This document shows, one piece after another, positions 26,801-36,364 of a DNA stretch of 64,000 nt; the first letter of the stretch is position 1; each line of letters begins with the position of its first letter. A model generated the notes under the pieces. The model did no database searches. It was not told the DNA's origin and saw only the letters and a program-made list of their open reading frames with translations. Both the position numbers and the translations under genes were made by a program. The stretch lies in NCBI RefSeq assembly GCF_013177675.1, contig NZ_CP042652.1, forward strand, positions 2,542,001-2,606,000. Reading direction: 5' to 3'. Source of the stretch: Arcobacter acticola. GTDB taxonomy: Bacteria > Campylobacterota > Campylobacteria > Campylobacterales > Arcobacteraceae.

Positions 26801-29800
26801 GATAAAGCTGTAGAAATTTCATCTGATAGAACTGATTTTAAAGTACTCAGTAATAATGCGTCATCTATAGGTGTATTATCTTTAGAGAAAACTGTATCAA
26901 TACTATCATCTATAATATTGAACACTACAGTTAAAAGATCTTTAAATGTATTTACAATTGCATCAGGATCATTTGCTAGTTGAGATAAACTTAAACTTGA
27001 AACAAAAGTTTTCAACTCTGTTATAGTTGACTGTAAAATTGGATTTACCATTGTAGTTATATCAATATTTGTAAGTCCAAGTTCACTAATAACCTTAGTC
27101 AAAATCGAATCAGCTGTTATTGTAGATAAATCAATATCATTTGGATCAATAGTTATTGCATTTGCAATTGTTATAATAGGATTTAATTCAACAGTTAAAG
27201 GATTTGCTATATAGATTTTTACTATATCTTTTTGTAGTTCTAAAAGTGCACTATTTTCTTGAGTTGAATTTTCATTTGCAGCAATATATGAAGTTACAAA
27301 AGTATTAATTGAAGTTGTTAATAAAGTATCATTTGTACCTGTAGCATCACCAAGATTATTTTCAATTGCATCTTTTATAGCTATTTTCATTGATGCGATA
27401 GCTAAAGCTTCAATTGTAGTTTCATTAGTATTAATATCATTTTCTGCATCCACTTTTGCAGCTGTAGATAAAGATATAATGTACGCATTTAATGTTATAT
27501 TATTTGTTGCTAAATAATTGAATAAATCTTTTGATTCTTGACTTATAGCTGGACTTGCCATTAATGCTGTGTTAGTTGATAGTGCAACTAACTCCGTTTG
27601 ATTTATATTATTAATACTTGCAAATAATTCATTTCCAAATGTTGCTTCATCAGAAGCAGTCCTATCACTTTCTAAATATTTTTTTAATGCAATCTCTAAT
27701 GAAGAAGCATCAAAAGTAATATCAGGTTTAGTATCTGAAGAATTAGCGAACACATCAATAAAACTTTGTTTTGTATAAATTAAAGCTTGTTCATTTGTTG
27801 TTGTTTCTATTGAGTCAGTAACTGCAGTTTGAATATCACTCTGAAGGGCATTCAATTTTGTACTATATAGTCCAATAATATTAAGTCCAAATGGAACTAA
27901 AGCATCATTTACAGATGTACCATTCATAACTGAAGTAATAAATGTGTCAATAGCAGTTTCCAAAGATTCTTCTTCAGTTCCACTTAAATCACCTAAAACA
28001 GTTTCTATTTGAGTTTTAATAGTATCTGGTAAAGTTTCAAGTTGCCCACCTGTAGCTTTATCTAAAATTAATGCTGATAATCCAGGTACAAGAGTAGTTG
28101 ACAAGGTACTTGTATCTATATTTATATCTACACTTTCTTTTACTGCAGTTAAAACTTCATCAATATCAATAATACCTGTTAATCCATTTGATAAATTAAT
28201 ATTTCCTAACACATCAGTTAACATATTAACAATATACGATCCAGGAAGTGTACCTTCATAAGTAGTTTCACCAAATGCAATCTCAGTATCTACACTATCA
28301 GTAACTGCAATAGGAGCATCATTTACTCCAGTAATTGTAACAGTTGTTGTTCCTTTATTAGAATCATCTATTCCATCATTTGCAGTATAATCAAATGAAA
28401 TTTCAATACTATCACTTCCTTTCATTGTATTAAATAGTGGTGAAATAATTTTATATTCTCCATTATCATCTAATGTAATATTTAATAATCCAGCTGTTTT
28501 AAGAGCATCCACAGCAAGTGTAGGAATATTTATAGTTTTAGATGCCGTTGTTGATATAGAAATATTTCCATTTATCAAATCAGTTGCTAAATCTTGGATA
28601 TAAGCTAAACTAGGAGTTGCAGTTGTTAATTGTTCAAAAAGCGTAATTAAATATGAATTTGTAGTAGTAACTTTCATGCTAACCTCACCTAAAGAAAGAG
28701 TAACATCGCTTAAATTATCTACATCACTTACAGTTATTTGACCTGTATAAACAGCATTTTCAAGTGGTAAATTAAATGCAGTTCCTAAATGATCAAGTAA
28801 TACAAGTTTTAGATTTGCTTGAGAAATAACTGATAAAAAAGGATTTGAAGGTAAACCTGTAATTTGAGCATTTACTGTAACCGTTCCTGAAACACTTGTA
28901 TCTATATCTAATGTTATATTATCTTCATAATTATCTGGTAATAGTGATAAAATACTATTTTTAACAAGTGATTCAACATCAAATTGATTAAATAATCCAA
29001 CTATTGTACTATTTGAAGTAGAGATATTTAAAGTTATTTTACCATCAGCATCTGTAACTATAGTTTGTAAGATTTCTTCAGTAGCATATGTAAGAGCTGA
29101 TTCAGAAACAGTGATATCAGAAAAAGATACTATTGGTGCATCATTTGTAGGAGTTACTATTACATTAAATGTTTGAGTTGTAGTTACTTTTCCATCATTT
29201 ACTGTTAAGGTTACTGTTGCATCTCCATTGAAATCTTTTGTTGGAGTAAATGTGATTTCATTTCCTAATACAGTTGCAGTTCCATTTGTAGCTGTTACAC
29301 TTGAAGTTAGAGTATCACCATCGATATCTGAAGCTGTGAAAGTGATTGTTTGTGATTCATCTTCATTTACTGTTTGCGTTGAAATTAGTGCAATTACAGG
29401 TGCATCATTTACAGGACTTACTGTTACATTAAATGTTTGAGTTGTAGTTGTCGTTCCATCATTTACTGTTAATGTTACAGTCGCTGTTCCATTGAAATCT
29501 TTTGTTGGAGTAAATGTGATTTCATTTCCTAATACAGTTGCAGTTCCATTTGTAGCTGTTACACTTGAAGTTAGAGTATCACCATCGATATCTGAAGCTG
29601 TGAAAGTGATTGTTTGTGATTCATCTTCATTTACTGTTTGCGTTGAAATTAGTGCAATTACAGGTGCATCATTTACAGGACTTACTGTTACATTAAATGT
29701 TTGAGTTGTAGTTGTCGTTCCATCATTTACTGTTAATGTTACAGTCGCTGTTCCATTGAAATCTTTTGTTGGAGTAAATGTGATTTCATTTCCTAATACA

Positions 29801-32800
29801 GTTGCAGTTCCATTTGTAGCTGTTACACTTGAAGTTAGAGTATCACCATCGATATCTGAAGCTGTGAAAGTGATTGTTTGTGATTCATCTTCATTTACTG
29901 TTTGCGTTGAAATTAGTGCAATTACAGGTGCATCATTTACAGGACTTACTGTTACATTAAATGTTTGAGTTGTAGTTGTCGTTCCATCATTTACTGTTAA
30001 TGTTACAGTCGCTGTTCCATTGAAATCTTTTGTTGGAGTAAATGTGATTTCATTTCCTAATACAGTTGCAGTTCCATTTGTAGCTGTTACACTTGAAGTT
30101 AGAGTATCACCATCGATATCTGAAGCTGTGAAAGTGATTGTTTGTGATTCATCTTCATTTACTGTTTGCGTTGAAATTAGTGCAATTACAGGTGCATCAT
30201 TTACAGGACTTACTGTTACATTAAATGTTTGAGTTGTAGTTGTCGTTCCATCATTTACTGTTAATGTTACAGTCGCTGTTCCATTGAAATCTTTTGTTGG
30301 AGTAAATGTGATTTCATTTCCTAATACAGTTGCAGTTCCATTTGTAGCTGTTACACTTGAAGTTAGAGTATCACCATCGATATCTGAAGCTGTGAAAGTG
30401 ATTGTTTGTGATTCATCTTCATTTACTGTTTGCGTTGAAATTAGTGCAATTACAGGTGCATCATTTACAGGACTTACTGTTACATTAAATGTTTGAGTTG
30501 TAGTTGTCGTTCCATCATTTACTGTTAATGTTACAGTCGCTGTTCCATTGAAATCTTTTGTTGGAGTAAATGTGATTTCATTTCCTAATACAGTTGCAGT
30601 TCCATTTGTAGCTGTTACACTTGAAGTTAGAGTATCACCATCGATATCTGAAGCTGTGAAAGTGATTGTTTGTGATTCATCTTCATTTACTGTTTGCGTT
30701 GAAATTAGTGCAATTACAGGTGCATCATTTACAGGACTTACTGTTACATTAAATGTTTGAGTTGTAGTTGTCGTTCCATCATTTACTGTTAATGTTACAG
30801 TCGCTGTTCCATTGAAATCTTTTGTTGGAGTAAATGTGATTTCATTTCCTAATACAGTTGCAGTTCCATTTGTAGCTGTTACACTTGAAGTTAGAGTATC
30901 ACCATCGATATCTGAAGCTGTGAAAGTGATTGTTTGTGATTCATCTTCATTTACTGTTTGCGTTGAAATTAGTGCAATTACAGGTGCATCATTTACAGGA
31001 CTTACTGTTACATTAAATGTTTGAGTTGTAGTTGTCGTTCCATCATTTACTGTTAATGTTACAGTCGCTGTTCCATTGAAATCTTTTGTTGGAGTAAATG
31101 TGATTTCATTTCCTAATACAGTTGCAGTTCCATTTGTAGCTGTTACACTTGAAGTTAGAGTATCACCATCGATATCTGAAGCTGTGAAAGTGATTGTTTG
31201 TGATTCATCTTCATTTACTGTTTGCGTTGAAATTAGTGCAATTACAGGTGCATCATTTACAGGACTTACTGTTACATTAAATGTTTGAGTTGTAGTTGTC
31301 GTTCCATCATTTACATTTAATGTAATTAAATCACTTCCATTGAAATTTGCATTTGGAGTATATGTTATTACATTTCCTGAAATACTTACTGTTCCATTTG
31401 TTGCTGTTGCACTTGAAGTTAAAGTATCACCATCAATATCAGAAGCTATAAAAGTAATTGTTGTACTTCCATCTTCATCTACTGTTTGTGTTGCAATTGT
31501 TGCGATTATTGGTGCATCATTTACAGGACTTACTGTTACATTAATTGTTTGAGTTGTAGTTGTCGTTCCATCATTTACATTTAATGTAATTAAATCACTT
31601 CCATTGAAATTTGCATTTGGAGTATATGTTATTACATTTCCTGAAATACTTACTGTTCCATTTGTTGCTGTTGCACTTGAAGTTAAAGTATCACCATCAA
31701 TATCAGAAGCTATAAAAGTAATTGTTGTACTTCCATCTTCATCTACTGTTTGTGTTGCAATTGTTGCGATTATTGGTGCATCATTTACAGGACTTACTGT
31801 TACATTAATTGTTTGAGTTGTAGTTGTCGTTCCATCATTTACATTTAATGTAATTAAATCACTTCCATTGAAATTTGCATTTGGAGTATATGTTATTACA
31901 TTTCCTAAGATACTTACTGTTCCATTTGTTGCTGTTGCACTTGAAGTTAAAGTATCACCATCAATATCAGAAGCTATAAAAGTAATTGTTGTACTTCCAT
32001 CTTCAGCTACTGTTTGTGTTGCAATTGTTGCGATTATTGGTGCATCATTTACAGGACTTACTGTTACATTAAATGTTTGAGTTGTAGTTGTCGTTCCATC
32101 ATTTACTGTTAATGTTACAGTCGCTGTTCCATTGAAATCTTTTGTTGGAGTAAATGTGATTTCATTTCCTAATACAGTTGCAGTTCCATTTGTAGCTGTT
32201 ACACTTGAAGTTAGAGTATCACCATCGATATCTGAAGCTGTGAAAGTGATTGTTTGTGATTCATCTTCATTTACTGTTTGCGTTGAAATTAGTGCAATTA
32301 CAGGTGCATCATTTACAGGACTTACTGTTACATTAAATGTTTGAGTTGTAGTTGTCGTTCCATCATTTACTGTTAATGTTACAGTCGCTGTTCCATTGAA
32401 ATCTTTTGTTGGAGTAAATGTGATTTCATTTCCTAATACAGTTGCAGTTCCATTTGTAGCTGTTACACTTGAAGTTAGAGTATCACCATCGATATCTGAA
32501 GCTGTGAAAGTGATTGTTTGTGATTCATCTTCATTTACTGTTTGCGTTGAAATTAGTGCAATTACAGGTGCATCATTTACAGGACTTACTGTTACATTAA
32601 ATGTTTGAGTTGTAGTTGTCGTTCCATCATTTACTGTTAATGTTACAGTCGCTGTTCCATTGAAATCTTTTGTTGGAGTAAATGTGATTTCATTTCCTAA
32701 TACAGTTGCAGTTCCATTTGTAGCTGTTACACTTGAAGTTAGAGTATCACCATCGATATCTGAAGCTGTGAAAGTGATTGTTTGTGATTCATCTTCATTT

Positions 32801-35800
32801 ACTGTTTGCGTTGAAATTAGTGCAATTACAGGTGCATCATTTACAGGACTTACTGTTACATTAAATGTTTGAGTTGTAGTTGTCGTTCCATCATTTACTG
32901 TTAATGTTACAGTCGCTGTTCCATTGAAATCTTTTGTTGGAGTAAATGTGATTTCATTTCCTAATACAGTTGCAGTTCCATTTGTAGCTGTTACACTTGA
33001 AGTTAGAGTATCACCATCGATATCTGAAGCTGTGAAAGTGATTGTTTGTGATTCATCTTCATTTACTGTTTGCGTTGAAATTAGTGCAATTACAGGTGCA
33101 TCATTTACAGGACTTACTGTTACATTAAATGTTTGAGTTGTAGTTGTCGTTCCATCATTTACTGTTAATGTTACAGTCGCTGTTCCATTGAAATCTTTTG
33201 TTGGAGTAAATGTGATTTCATTTCCTAATACAGTTGCAGTTCCATTTGTAGCTGTTACACTTGAAGTTAGAGTATCACCATCGATATCTGAAGCTGTGAA
33301 AGTGATTGTTTGTGATTCATCTTCATTTACTGTTTGCGTTGAAATTAGTGCAATTACAGGTGCATCATTTACAGGACTTACTGTTACATTAAATGTTTGA
33401 GTTGTAGTTGTCGTTCCATCATTTACTGTTAATGTTACAGTCGCTGTTCCATTGAAATCTTTTGTTGGAGTAAATGTGATTTCATTTCCTAATACAGTTG
33501 CAGTTCCATTTGTAGCTGTTACACTTGAAGTTAGAGTATCACCATCGATATCTGAAGCTGTGAAAGTGATTGTTTGTGATTCATCTTCATTTACTGTTTG
33601 CGTTGAAATTAGTGCAATTACAGGTGCATCATTTACAGGACTTACTGTTACATTAAATGTTTGAGTTGTAGTTGTCGTTCCATCATTTACTGTTAATGTT
33701 ACAGTCGCTGTTCCATTGAAATCTTTTGTTGGAGTAAATGTGATTTCATTTCCTAATACAGTTGCAGTTCCATTTGTAGCTGTTACACTTGAAGTTAGAG
33801 TATCACCATCGATATCTGAAGCTGTGAAAGTGATTGTTTGTGATTCATCTTCATTTACTGTTTGCGTTGAAATTAGTGCAATTACAGGTGCATCATTTAC
33901 AGGACTTACTGTTACATTAAATGTTTGAGTTGTAGTTGTCGTTCCATCATTTACTGTTAATGTTACAGTCGCTGTTCCATTGAAATCTTTTGTTGGAGTA
34001 AATGTGATTTCATTTCCTAATACAGTTGCAGTTCCATTTGTAGCTGTTACACTTGAAGTTAGAGTATCACCATCGATATCTGAAGCTGTGAAAGTGATTG
34101 TTTGTGATTCATCTTCATTTACTGTTTGCGTTGAAATTAGTGCAATTACAGGTGCATCATTTACAGGACTTACTGTTACATTAAATGTTTGAGTTGTAGT
34201 TGTCGTTCCATCATTTACTGTTAATGTTACAGTCGCTGTTCCATTGAAATCTTTTGTTGGAGTAAATGTGATTTCATTTCCTAATACAGTTGCAGTTCCA
34301 TTTGTAGCTGTTACACTTGAAGTTAGAGTATCACCATCGATATCTGAAGCTGTGAAAGTGATTGTTTGTGATTCATCTTCATTTACTGTTTGCGTTGAAA
34401 TTAGTGCAATTACAGGTGCATCATTTACAGGACTTACTGTTACATTAAATGTTTGAGTTGTAGTTGTCGTTCCATCATTTACATTTAATGTAATTAAATC
34501 ACTTCCATTGAAATTTGCATTTGGAGTATATGTTATTACATTTCCTGAAATACTTACTGTTCCATTTGTTGCTGTTGCACTTGAAGTTAAAGTATCACCA
34601 TCAATATCAGAAGCTATAAAAGTAATTGTTGTACTTCCATCTTCATCTACTGTTTGTGTTGCAATTGTTGCGATTATTGGTGCATCATTTACAGGACTTA
34701 CTGTTACATTAATTGTTTGAGTTGTAGTTACACTTCCATCATTTACATTTAATGTAATTAAATCACTTCCATTGAAATTTGCATTTGGAGTATATGTTAT
34801 TACATTTCCTGAAATACTTACTGTTCCATTTGTTGCTGTTGCACTTGAAGTTAAAGTATCACCATCAATATCAGAAGCTATAAAAGTAATTGTTGTACTT
34901 CCATCTTCATCTACTGTTTGTGTTGCAATTGTTGCGATTATTGGTGCATCATTTACAGGACTTACTGTTACATTAATTGTTTGAGTTGTAGTTGTCGTTC
35001 CATCATTTACATTTAATGTAATTAAATCACTTCCATTGAAATTTGCATTTGGAGTATATGTTATTACATTTCCTGAAATACTTACTGTTCCATTTGTTGC
35101 TGTTGCACTTGAAGTTAAAGTATCACCATCAATATCAGAAGCTATAAAAGTAATTGTTGTACTTCCATCTTCATCTACTGTTTGTGTTGCAATTGTTGCG
35201 ATTATTGGTGCATCATTTACAGGACTTACTGTTACATTAATTGTTTGAGTTGTAGTTGTCGTTCCATCATTTACATTTAATGTAATTAAATCACTTCCAT
35301 TGAAATTTGCATTTGGAGTATATGTTATTACATTTCCTAAGATACTTACTGTTCCATTTGTTGCTGTTGCACTTGAAGTTAAAGTATCACCATCAATATC
35401 AGAAGCTATAAAAGTAATTGTTGTACTTCCATCTTCAGCTACTGTTTGTGTTGCAATTGTTGCGATTATTGGTGCATCATTTACAGGACTTACTGTTACA
35501 TTAATTGTTTGAGTTGTAGTTGTCGTTCCATCATTTACATTTAATGTAATTAAATCACTTCCATTGAAATTTGCATTTGGAGTATATGTTATTACATTTC
35601 CTGAAATACTTACTGTTCCATTTGTTGCTGTTGCACTTGAAGTTAAAGTATCACCATCAATATCAGAAGCTATAAAAGTAATTGTTGTACTTCCATCTTC
35701 AGCTACACTTTGTGTTGCAATTGTTGCGATTATTGGTGCAAAATTAAATCTTGTAGTTTGAGCTACTGTAGCAGGAGCATCTTCAGCTAAATCATCCTCT

Positions 35801-36255
35801 ACAACTAAATTGTTATAAGTTTCATTTTGTAAGTTTAATTCATCATCATTAAGACCAGAATTGGCTGCACTATCAGAATTTGTATTAGCTGCTGCTGGAC
35901 CTGCTGCTGCTGGACCTGCTGCTGCTGCTTCAAGAGCAGAATTAATATCTGTAATACTAGCTAATACTTTTTCAGTTCCAGCTTCTATTATTTCAACTAA
36001 TTGAGTTCCATCATTTTGAGCTAATAGATTAGCCATATTTTTAAGAATTAATTCAAAGATATTTCCATCTGCATCTTTAAATTCTATTTTTAAATCTTCT
36101 TCTTGTAAAGTAGTAGAAAATTTTGTACCTTTTTGTACTTCAATAATAAGTGCTTTATCAAGAACTAAACCATCTAAAGAAAATGATTTTATTTTCTTTA
36201 CAGCTTCTATATTCGATAAATCTATATTCTCACCATATTTGTTTATAGAGATCAT
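20848..36255 (-). CDS. Giant cadherin-like repeat adhesin, probably type I secreted and LapA-like
   Basis: A 5135-residue surface protein. Residues 1-110 form a folded N-terminal domain, followed near 110-130 by an Ala/Gly/Pro linker with AAAGP repeats resembling the LapG-cleaved di-alanine site of LapA. From about 170 to 2370 are 25 tandem 88-residue units ending NDAP, each with the calcium-site motif SDIDGDTLTS. VCBS-like and unique segments follow to about 3580, then more degenerate repeats, and two cadherin-like domains near 4270-4450. The C terminus (LKIFGDGADKISL...GFHVYT...ENTITVENV) resembles type I secretion targeting ends. I saw no cysteine. AAAGGG lies 7 bp before ATG 36255; an ATG at 36260 stops at once. 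No secretion genes are nearby. Confidence 0.92.
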   Translation of the reverse strand: MISINKYGENIDLSNIEAVKKIKSFSLDGLVLDKALIIEVQKGTKFSTTLQEEDLKIEFKDADGNIFELILKNMANLLAQNDGTQLVEIIEAGTEKVLASITDINSALEAAAAGPAAAGPAAANTNSDSAANSGLNDDELNLQNETYNNLVVEDDLAEDAPATVAQTTRFNFAPIIATIATQSVAEDGSTTITFIASDIDGDTLTSSATATNGTVSISGNVITYTPNANFNGSDLITLNVNDGTTTTTQTINVTVSPVNDAPIIATIATQTVAEDGSTTITFIASDIDGDTLTSSATATNGTVSILGNVITYTPNANFNGSDLITLNVNDGTTTTTQTINVTVSPVNDAPIIATIATQTVDEDGSTTITFIASDIDGDTLTSSATATNGTVSISGNVITYTPNANFNGSDLITLNVNDGTTTTTQTINVTVSPVNDAPIIATIATQTVDEDGSTTITFIASDIDGDTLTSSATATNGTVSISGNVITYTPNANFNGSDLITLNVNDGSVTTTQTINVTVSPVNDAPIIATIATQTVDEDGSTTITFIASDIDGDTLTSSATATNGTVSISGNVITYTPNANFNGSDLITLNVNDGTTTTTQTFNVTVSPVNDAPVIALISTQTVNEDESQTITFTASDIDGDTLTSSVTATNGTATVLGNEITFTPTKDFNGTATVTLTVNDGTTTTTQTFNVTVSPVNDAPVIALISTQTVNEDESQTITFTASDIDGDTLTSSVTATNGTATVLGNEITFTPTKDFNGTATVTLTVNDGTTTTTQTFNVTVSPVNDAPVIALISTQTVNEDESQTITFTASDIDGDTLTSSVTATNGTATVLGNEITFTPTKDFNGTATVTLTVNDGTTTTTQTFNVTVSPVNDAPVIALISTQTVNEDESQTITFTASDIDGDTLTSSVTATNGTATVLGNEITFTPTKDFNGTATVTLTVNDGTTTTTQTFNVTVSPVNDAPVIALISTQTVNEDESQTITFTASDIDGDTLTSSVTATNGTATVLGNEITFTPTKDFNGTATVTLTVNDGTTTTTQTFNVTVSPVNDAPVIALISTQTVNEDESQTITFTASDIDGDTLTSSVTATNGTATVLGNEITFTPTKDFNGTATVTLTVNDGTTTTTQTFNVTVSPVNDAPVIALISTQTVNEDESQTITFTASDIDGDTLTSSVTATNGTATVLGNEITFTPTKDFNGTATVTLTVNDGTTTTTQTFNVTVSPVNDAPVIALISTQTVNEDESQTITFTASDIDGDTLTSSVTATNGTATVLGNEITFTPTKDFNGTATVTLTVNDGTTTTTQTFNVTVSPVNDAPVIALISTQTVNEDESQTITFTASDIDGDTLTSSVTATNGTATVLGNEITFTPTKDFNGTATVTLTVNDGTTTTTQTFNVTVSPVNDAPIIATIATQTVAEDGSTTITFIASDIDGDTLTSSATATNGTVSILGNVITYTPNANFNGSDLITLNVNDGTTTTTQTINVTVSPVNDAPIIATIATQTVDEDGSTTITFIASDIDGDTLTSSATATNGTVSISGNVITYTPNANFNGSDLITLNVNDGTTTTTQTINVTVSPVNDAPIIATIATQTVDEDGSTTITFIASDIDGDTLTSSATATNGTVSISGNVITYTPNANFNGSDLITLNVNDGTTTTTQTFNVTVSPVNDAPVIALISTQTVNEDESQTITFTASDIDGDTLTSSVTATNGTATVLGNEITFTPTKDFNGTATVTLTVNDGTTTTTQTFNVTVSPVNDAPVIALISTQTVNEDESQTITFTASDIDGDTLTSSVTATNGTATVLGNEITFTPTKDFNGTATVTLTVNDGTTTTTQTFNVTVSPVNDAPVIALISTQTVNEDESQTITFTASDIDGDTLTSSVTATNGTATVLGNEITFTPTKDFNGTATVTLTVNDGTTTTTQTFNVTVSPVNDAPVIALISTQTVNEDESQTITFTASDIDGDTLTSSVTATNGTATVLGNEITFTPTKDFNGTATVTLTVNDGTTTTTQTFNVTVSPVNDAPVIALISTQTVNEDESQTITFTASDIDGDTLTSSVTATNGTATVLGNEITFTPTKDFNGTATVTLTVNDGTTTTTQTFNVTVSPVNDAPVIALISTQTVNEDESQTITFTASDIDGDTLTSSVTATNGTATVLGNEITFTPTKDFNGTATVTLTVNDGTTTTTQTFNVTVSPVNDAPVIALISTQTVNEDESQTITFTASDIDGDTLTSSVTATNGTATVLGNEITFTPTKDFNGTATVTLTVNDGTTTTTQTFNVTVSPVNDAPVIALISTQTVNEDESQTITFTASDIDGDTLTSSVTATNGTATVLGNEITFTPTKDFNGDATVTLTVNDGKVTTTQTFNVIVTPTNDAPIVSFSDITVSESALTYATEEILQTIVTDADGKITLNISTSNSTIVGLFNQFDVESLVKNSILSLLPDNYEDNITLDIDTSVSGTVTVNAQITGLPSNPFLSVISQANLKLVLLDHLGTAFNLPLENAVYTGQITVSDVDNLSDVTLSLGEVSMKVTTTNSYLITLFEQLTTATPSLAYIQDLATDLINGNISISTTASKTINIPTLAVDALKTAGLLNITLDDNGEYKIISPLFNTMKGSDSIEISFDYTANDGIDDSNKGTTTVTITGVNDAPIAVTDSVDTEIAFGETTYEGTLPGSYIVNMLTDVLGNINLSNGLTGIIDIDEVLTAVKESVDINIDTSTLSTTLVPGLSALILDKATGGQLETLPDTIKTQIETVLGDLSGTEEESLETAIDTFITSVMNGTSVNDALVPFGLNIIGLYSTKLNALQSDIQTAVTDSIETTTNEQALIYTKQSFIDVFANSSDTKPDITFDASSLEIALKKYLESDRTASDEATFGNELFASINNINQTELVALSTNTALMASPAISQESKDLFNYLATNNITLNAYIISLSTAAKVDAENDINTNETTIEALAIASMKIAIKDAIENNLGDATGTNDTLLTTSINTFVTSYIAANENSTQENSALLELQKDIVKIYIANPLTVELNPIITIANAITIDPNDIDLSTITADSILTKVISELGLTNIDITTMVNPILQSTITELKTFVSSLSLSQLANDPDAIVNTFKDLLTVVFNIIDDSIDTVFSKDNTPIDDALLLSTLKSVLSDEISTALSTTLQTLISQLSSAGVDSTILSSLPNEINDYLVTEITKDLSFDIEGMKDIALESIFTQLGLDTGLLEEAARDLIAEKMVEDVFTRLSMDEDLLDIATLAYKVDGDVITTVYNEFGVDVTNTLTTPTTVTVDSDGSYTVTNSSFATMNTLYEVKVEFSYVVNDGIEDSEAKAVTLNISLADSSVSDGHIAGALVFEDLDGDKTFDDGEKSTYTDANGDFYLAGVTGPLVAIGGTDISTGLAFTGTLTAPTGSTVLSPLTTLVQSLMELDSTLSVEEASSKVKTSLGIDSSIDLTTYDSYAIATDSTSSEAAKETAKETANSVQKIAVQLVILMTQESSALDSITDMINDSDNIDLTSVENITTILGTSDTNIINAISNLNQAVNNASLVSVEDISKVQTLVKDVIESAQDGTVLSVNEISAQASEVVVNKLPVVTIVSTLAANEDQSTALAFTLSDEDGIIEEITASAENGTVSIDGSEIIYLSNKDYNGTDIITIIATDDDGASVRKTISVTVTPTNDAPTLTVVSSTTVAEDGSKTITFVASDIDGDTLTSNVSATNGTAVISGNEITFIPSANYNGSAIITLTTNDGILTTTSIINVTVNPVNDAPTIETILTQTVDEDGSKTITFVASDIDGDTLTPSVTATNGTATVLGNEITFTPTKDFNGDATVTLTVDDLNGGVVTQTFNVTVSPVNDAPVIALISTQTVNEDESQTITFTASDIDGDTLTSSVTATNGTATVLGNVITFTSTKDFNGDATVTLTVNDGTTTTTQTINVTVSAVNDAPTIATIATQTVAEDGIKTIAFTASDIDGDTLTSSVKATNGTAKIIDGQIEFTPTEDFNGTATVTLTVNDGTTTTSQTFNVTVSPTNDAPTIEVVESAIVNKNNDKSITFMALDIDSDLTTTATALEGTVEVNGNIVTYTPNKDYVGTDTITLTTTDGEFSATKTIGLTVNNSNDNPIVLESDLDTLIVYGTSYENSVYKGILETVDGLNDNQIFTLGSNSSVTVNGVDVTSSIGNLGSVVVTSTGEFILNSTYFNSLAKGYVMKISFDVIASDGENDDITKTVSLTVTGTNDAPVISTLFTNSGNENTILTGQISASDVDIVLGTNGLPKSVLTYSTTSTLGEFSLNSTTGAYTFDTNSYDYLKDGEKLVIEIPVSVTDGVEKVNSILKITITGTNDAPITQADQFALSEDSVATFTALELLSNDSDIDGDNLSLVSVSNASNGIVSIVDGKVVFTPVSNYDGVASFNYVVTDGISEVEGTVNLTIDSVNDAPTANADVVKVFEDISVDINVLLNDTDVEIKDLSIQSFTQPSYGTVTLNDDGTLKYTPVANAYGLSDSFEYTIKDQGGLTSTATVNLTITGTNDAPIAVSQTINEQVDSFVSYEGYLPGSMISALGNPQIDIKVSDLVNTDTITVTPTFPVVSDAQITALKAGIIVSLGILNSDGTLGTNAISYFDQDKINNLKTVVELIKDDVDANRLSDGSINMGYVGMNLNTWVSGITTKLISEFELGAQTPAEITTFNTNVINYLYANMAVLTGDTVDFNKVAKDMLNLAKTDFGLTFTEIVSNNIPDSLVTAISNLTAVNSTALVSGINLDSALSAYTESSISVDTSAFDSVKTQLSTYLATLSPSDLSDSSVVLAKFTSILNGIDSIVAGQSDAVETSIDTLITALELQISSDLNSALDNQIATNVTAFVDALIAINPTINTTTLTAQINYAISSLNIADATVDISTSLTANDIKTAVLSDFGILGDISTVSGKEAAALTLADDLSTRVGMDADFEDISTLTYFLTADSVNATIDGVDISDVKVTIDPTGAYSVTSDTFATLDSSDDVKISFDYYLMDKTGTKSESETVNLNIDLTDSYSTESDDSQTLDMVTLLSNTSGLDELDMTLGEHILSNFTLDDFVSLTDEDNTLKIFGDGADKISLDSAQNWTQMTGSDGATPYTDPDGFHVYTTTNAASETLKLLIENTITVENV
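29150..35760 (-). repeat. 25 tandem 264-bp repeats in two alternating classes
   Basis: The 264-bp period (88 codons) is exact. Reading from the protein N terminus the order is five class A units (IATIATQTV-EDGSTT), nine class B (IALISTQTVNEDESQT), three class A, and eight class B. Units within class B are almost identical at the DNA level. The second A block repeats units 2, 3 and 5 of the first, indicating segmental duplication. Confidence 0.93.
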
Positions 36256-36353
36256 TGCATACCCTTTTGTAATTGGATTATTTTATACTCGTATAATATA
36301 TAAAAAAGAGTTGCAAAGTAGTTTCATTTTCAAAATTTATTATTTTTTTGTGT

Positions 36354-36359
36354 TATAAT
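36354..36359 (+). promoter_or_regulatory. Extended -10 element directly before the response regulator ATG
   Basis: TGT-TATAAT lies 5 bp upstream of ATG 36365. A start site 6-7 bp after it would fall on the start codon, giving a leaderless message. The 109-bp gap also holds AT-rich candidate promoter sequence for the divergent adhesin gene (TATAAAAT on the reverse strand near 36280). Confidence 0.5.
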
Positions 36360-36364
36360 AAATT

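Noticed and set aside
24542-35761. Many forward open frames of about 70 codons spaced 264 bp apart
   Set aside because: They lie antisense to the adhesin repeats and simply mirror the 264-bp period; no ribosome sites and no independent support.
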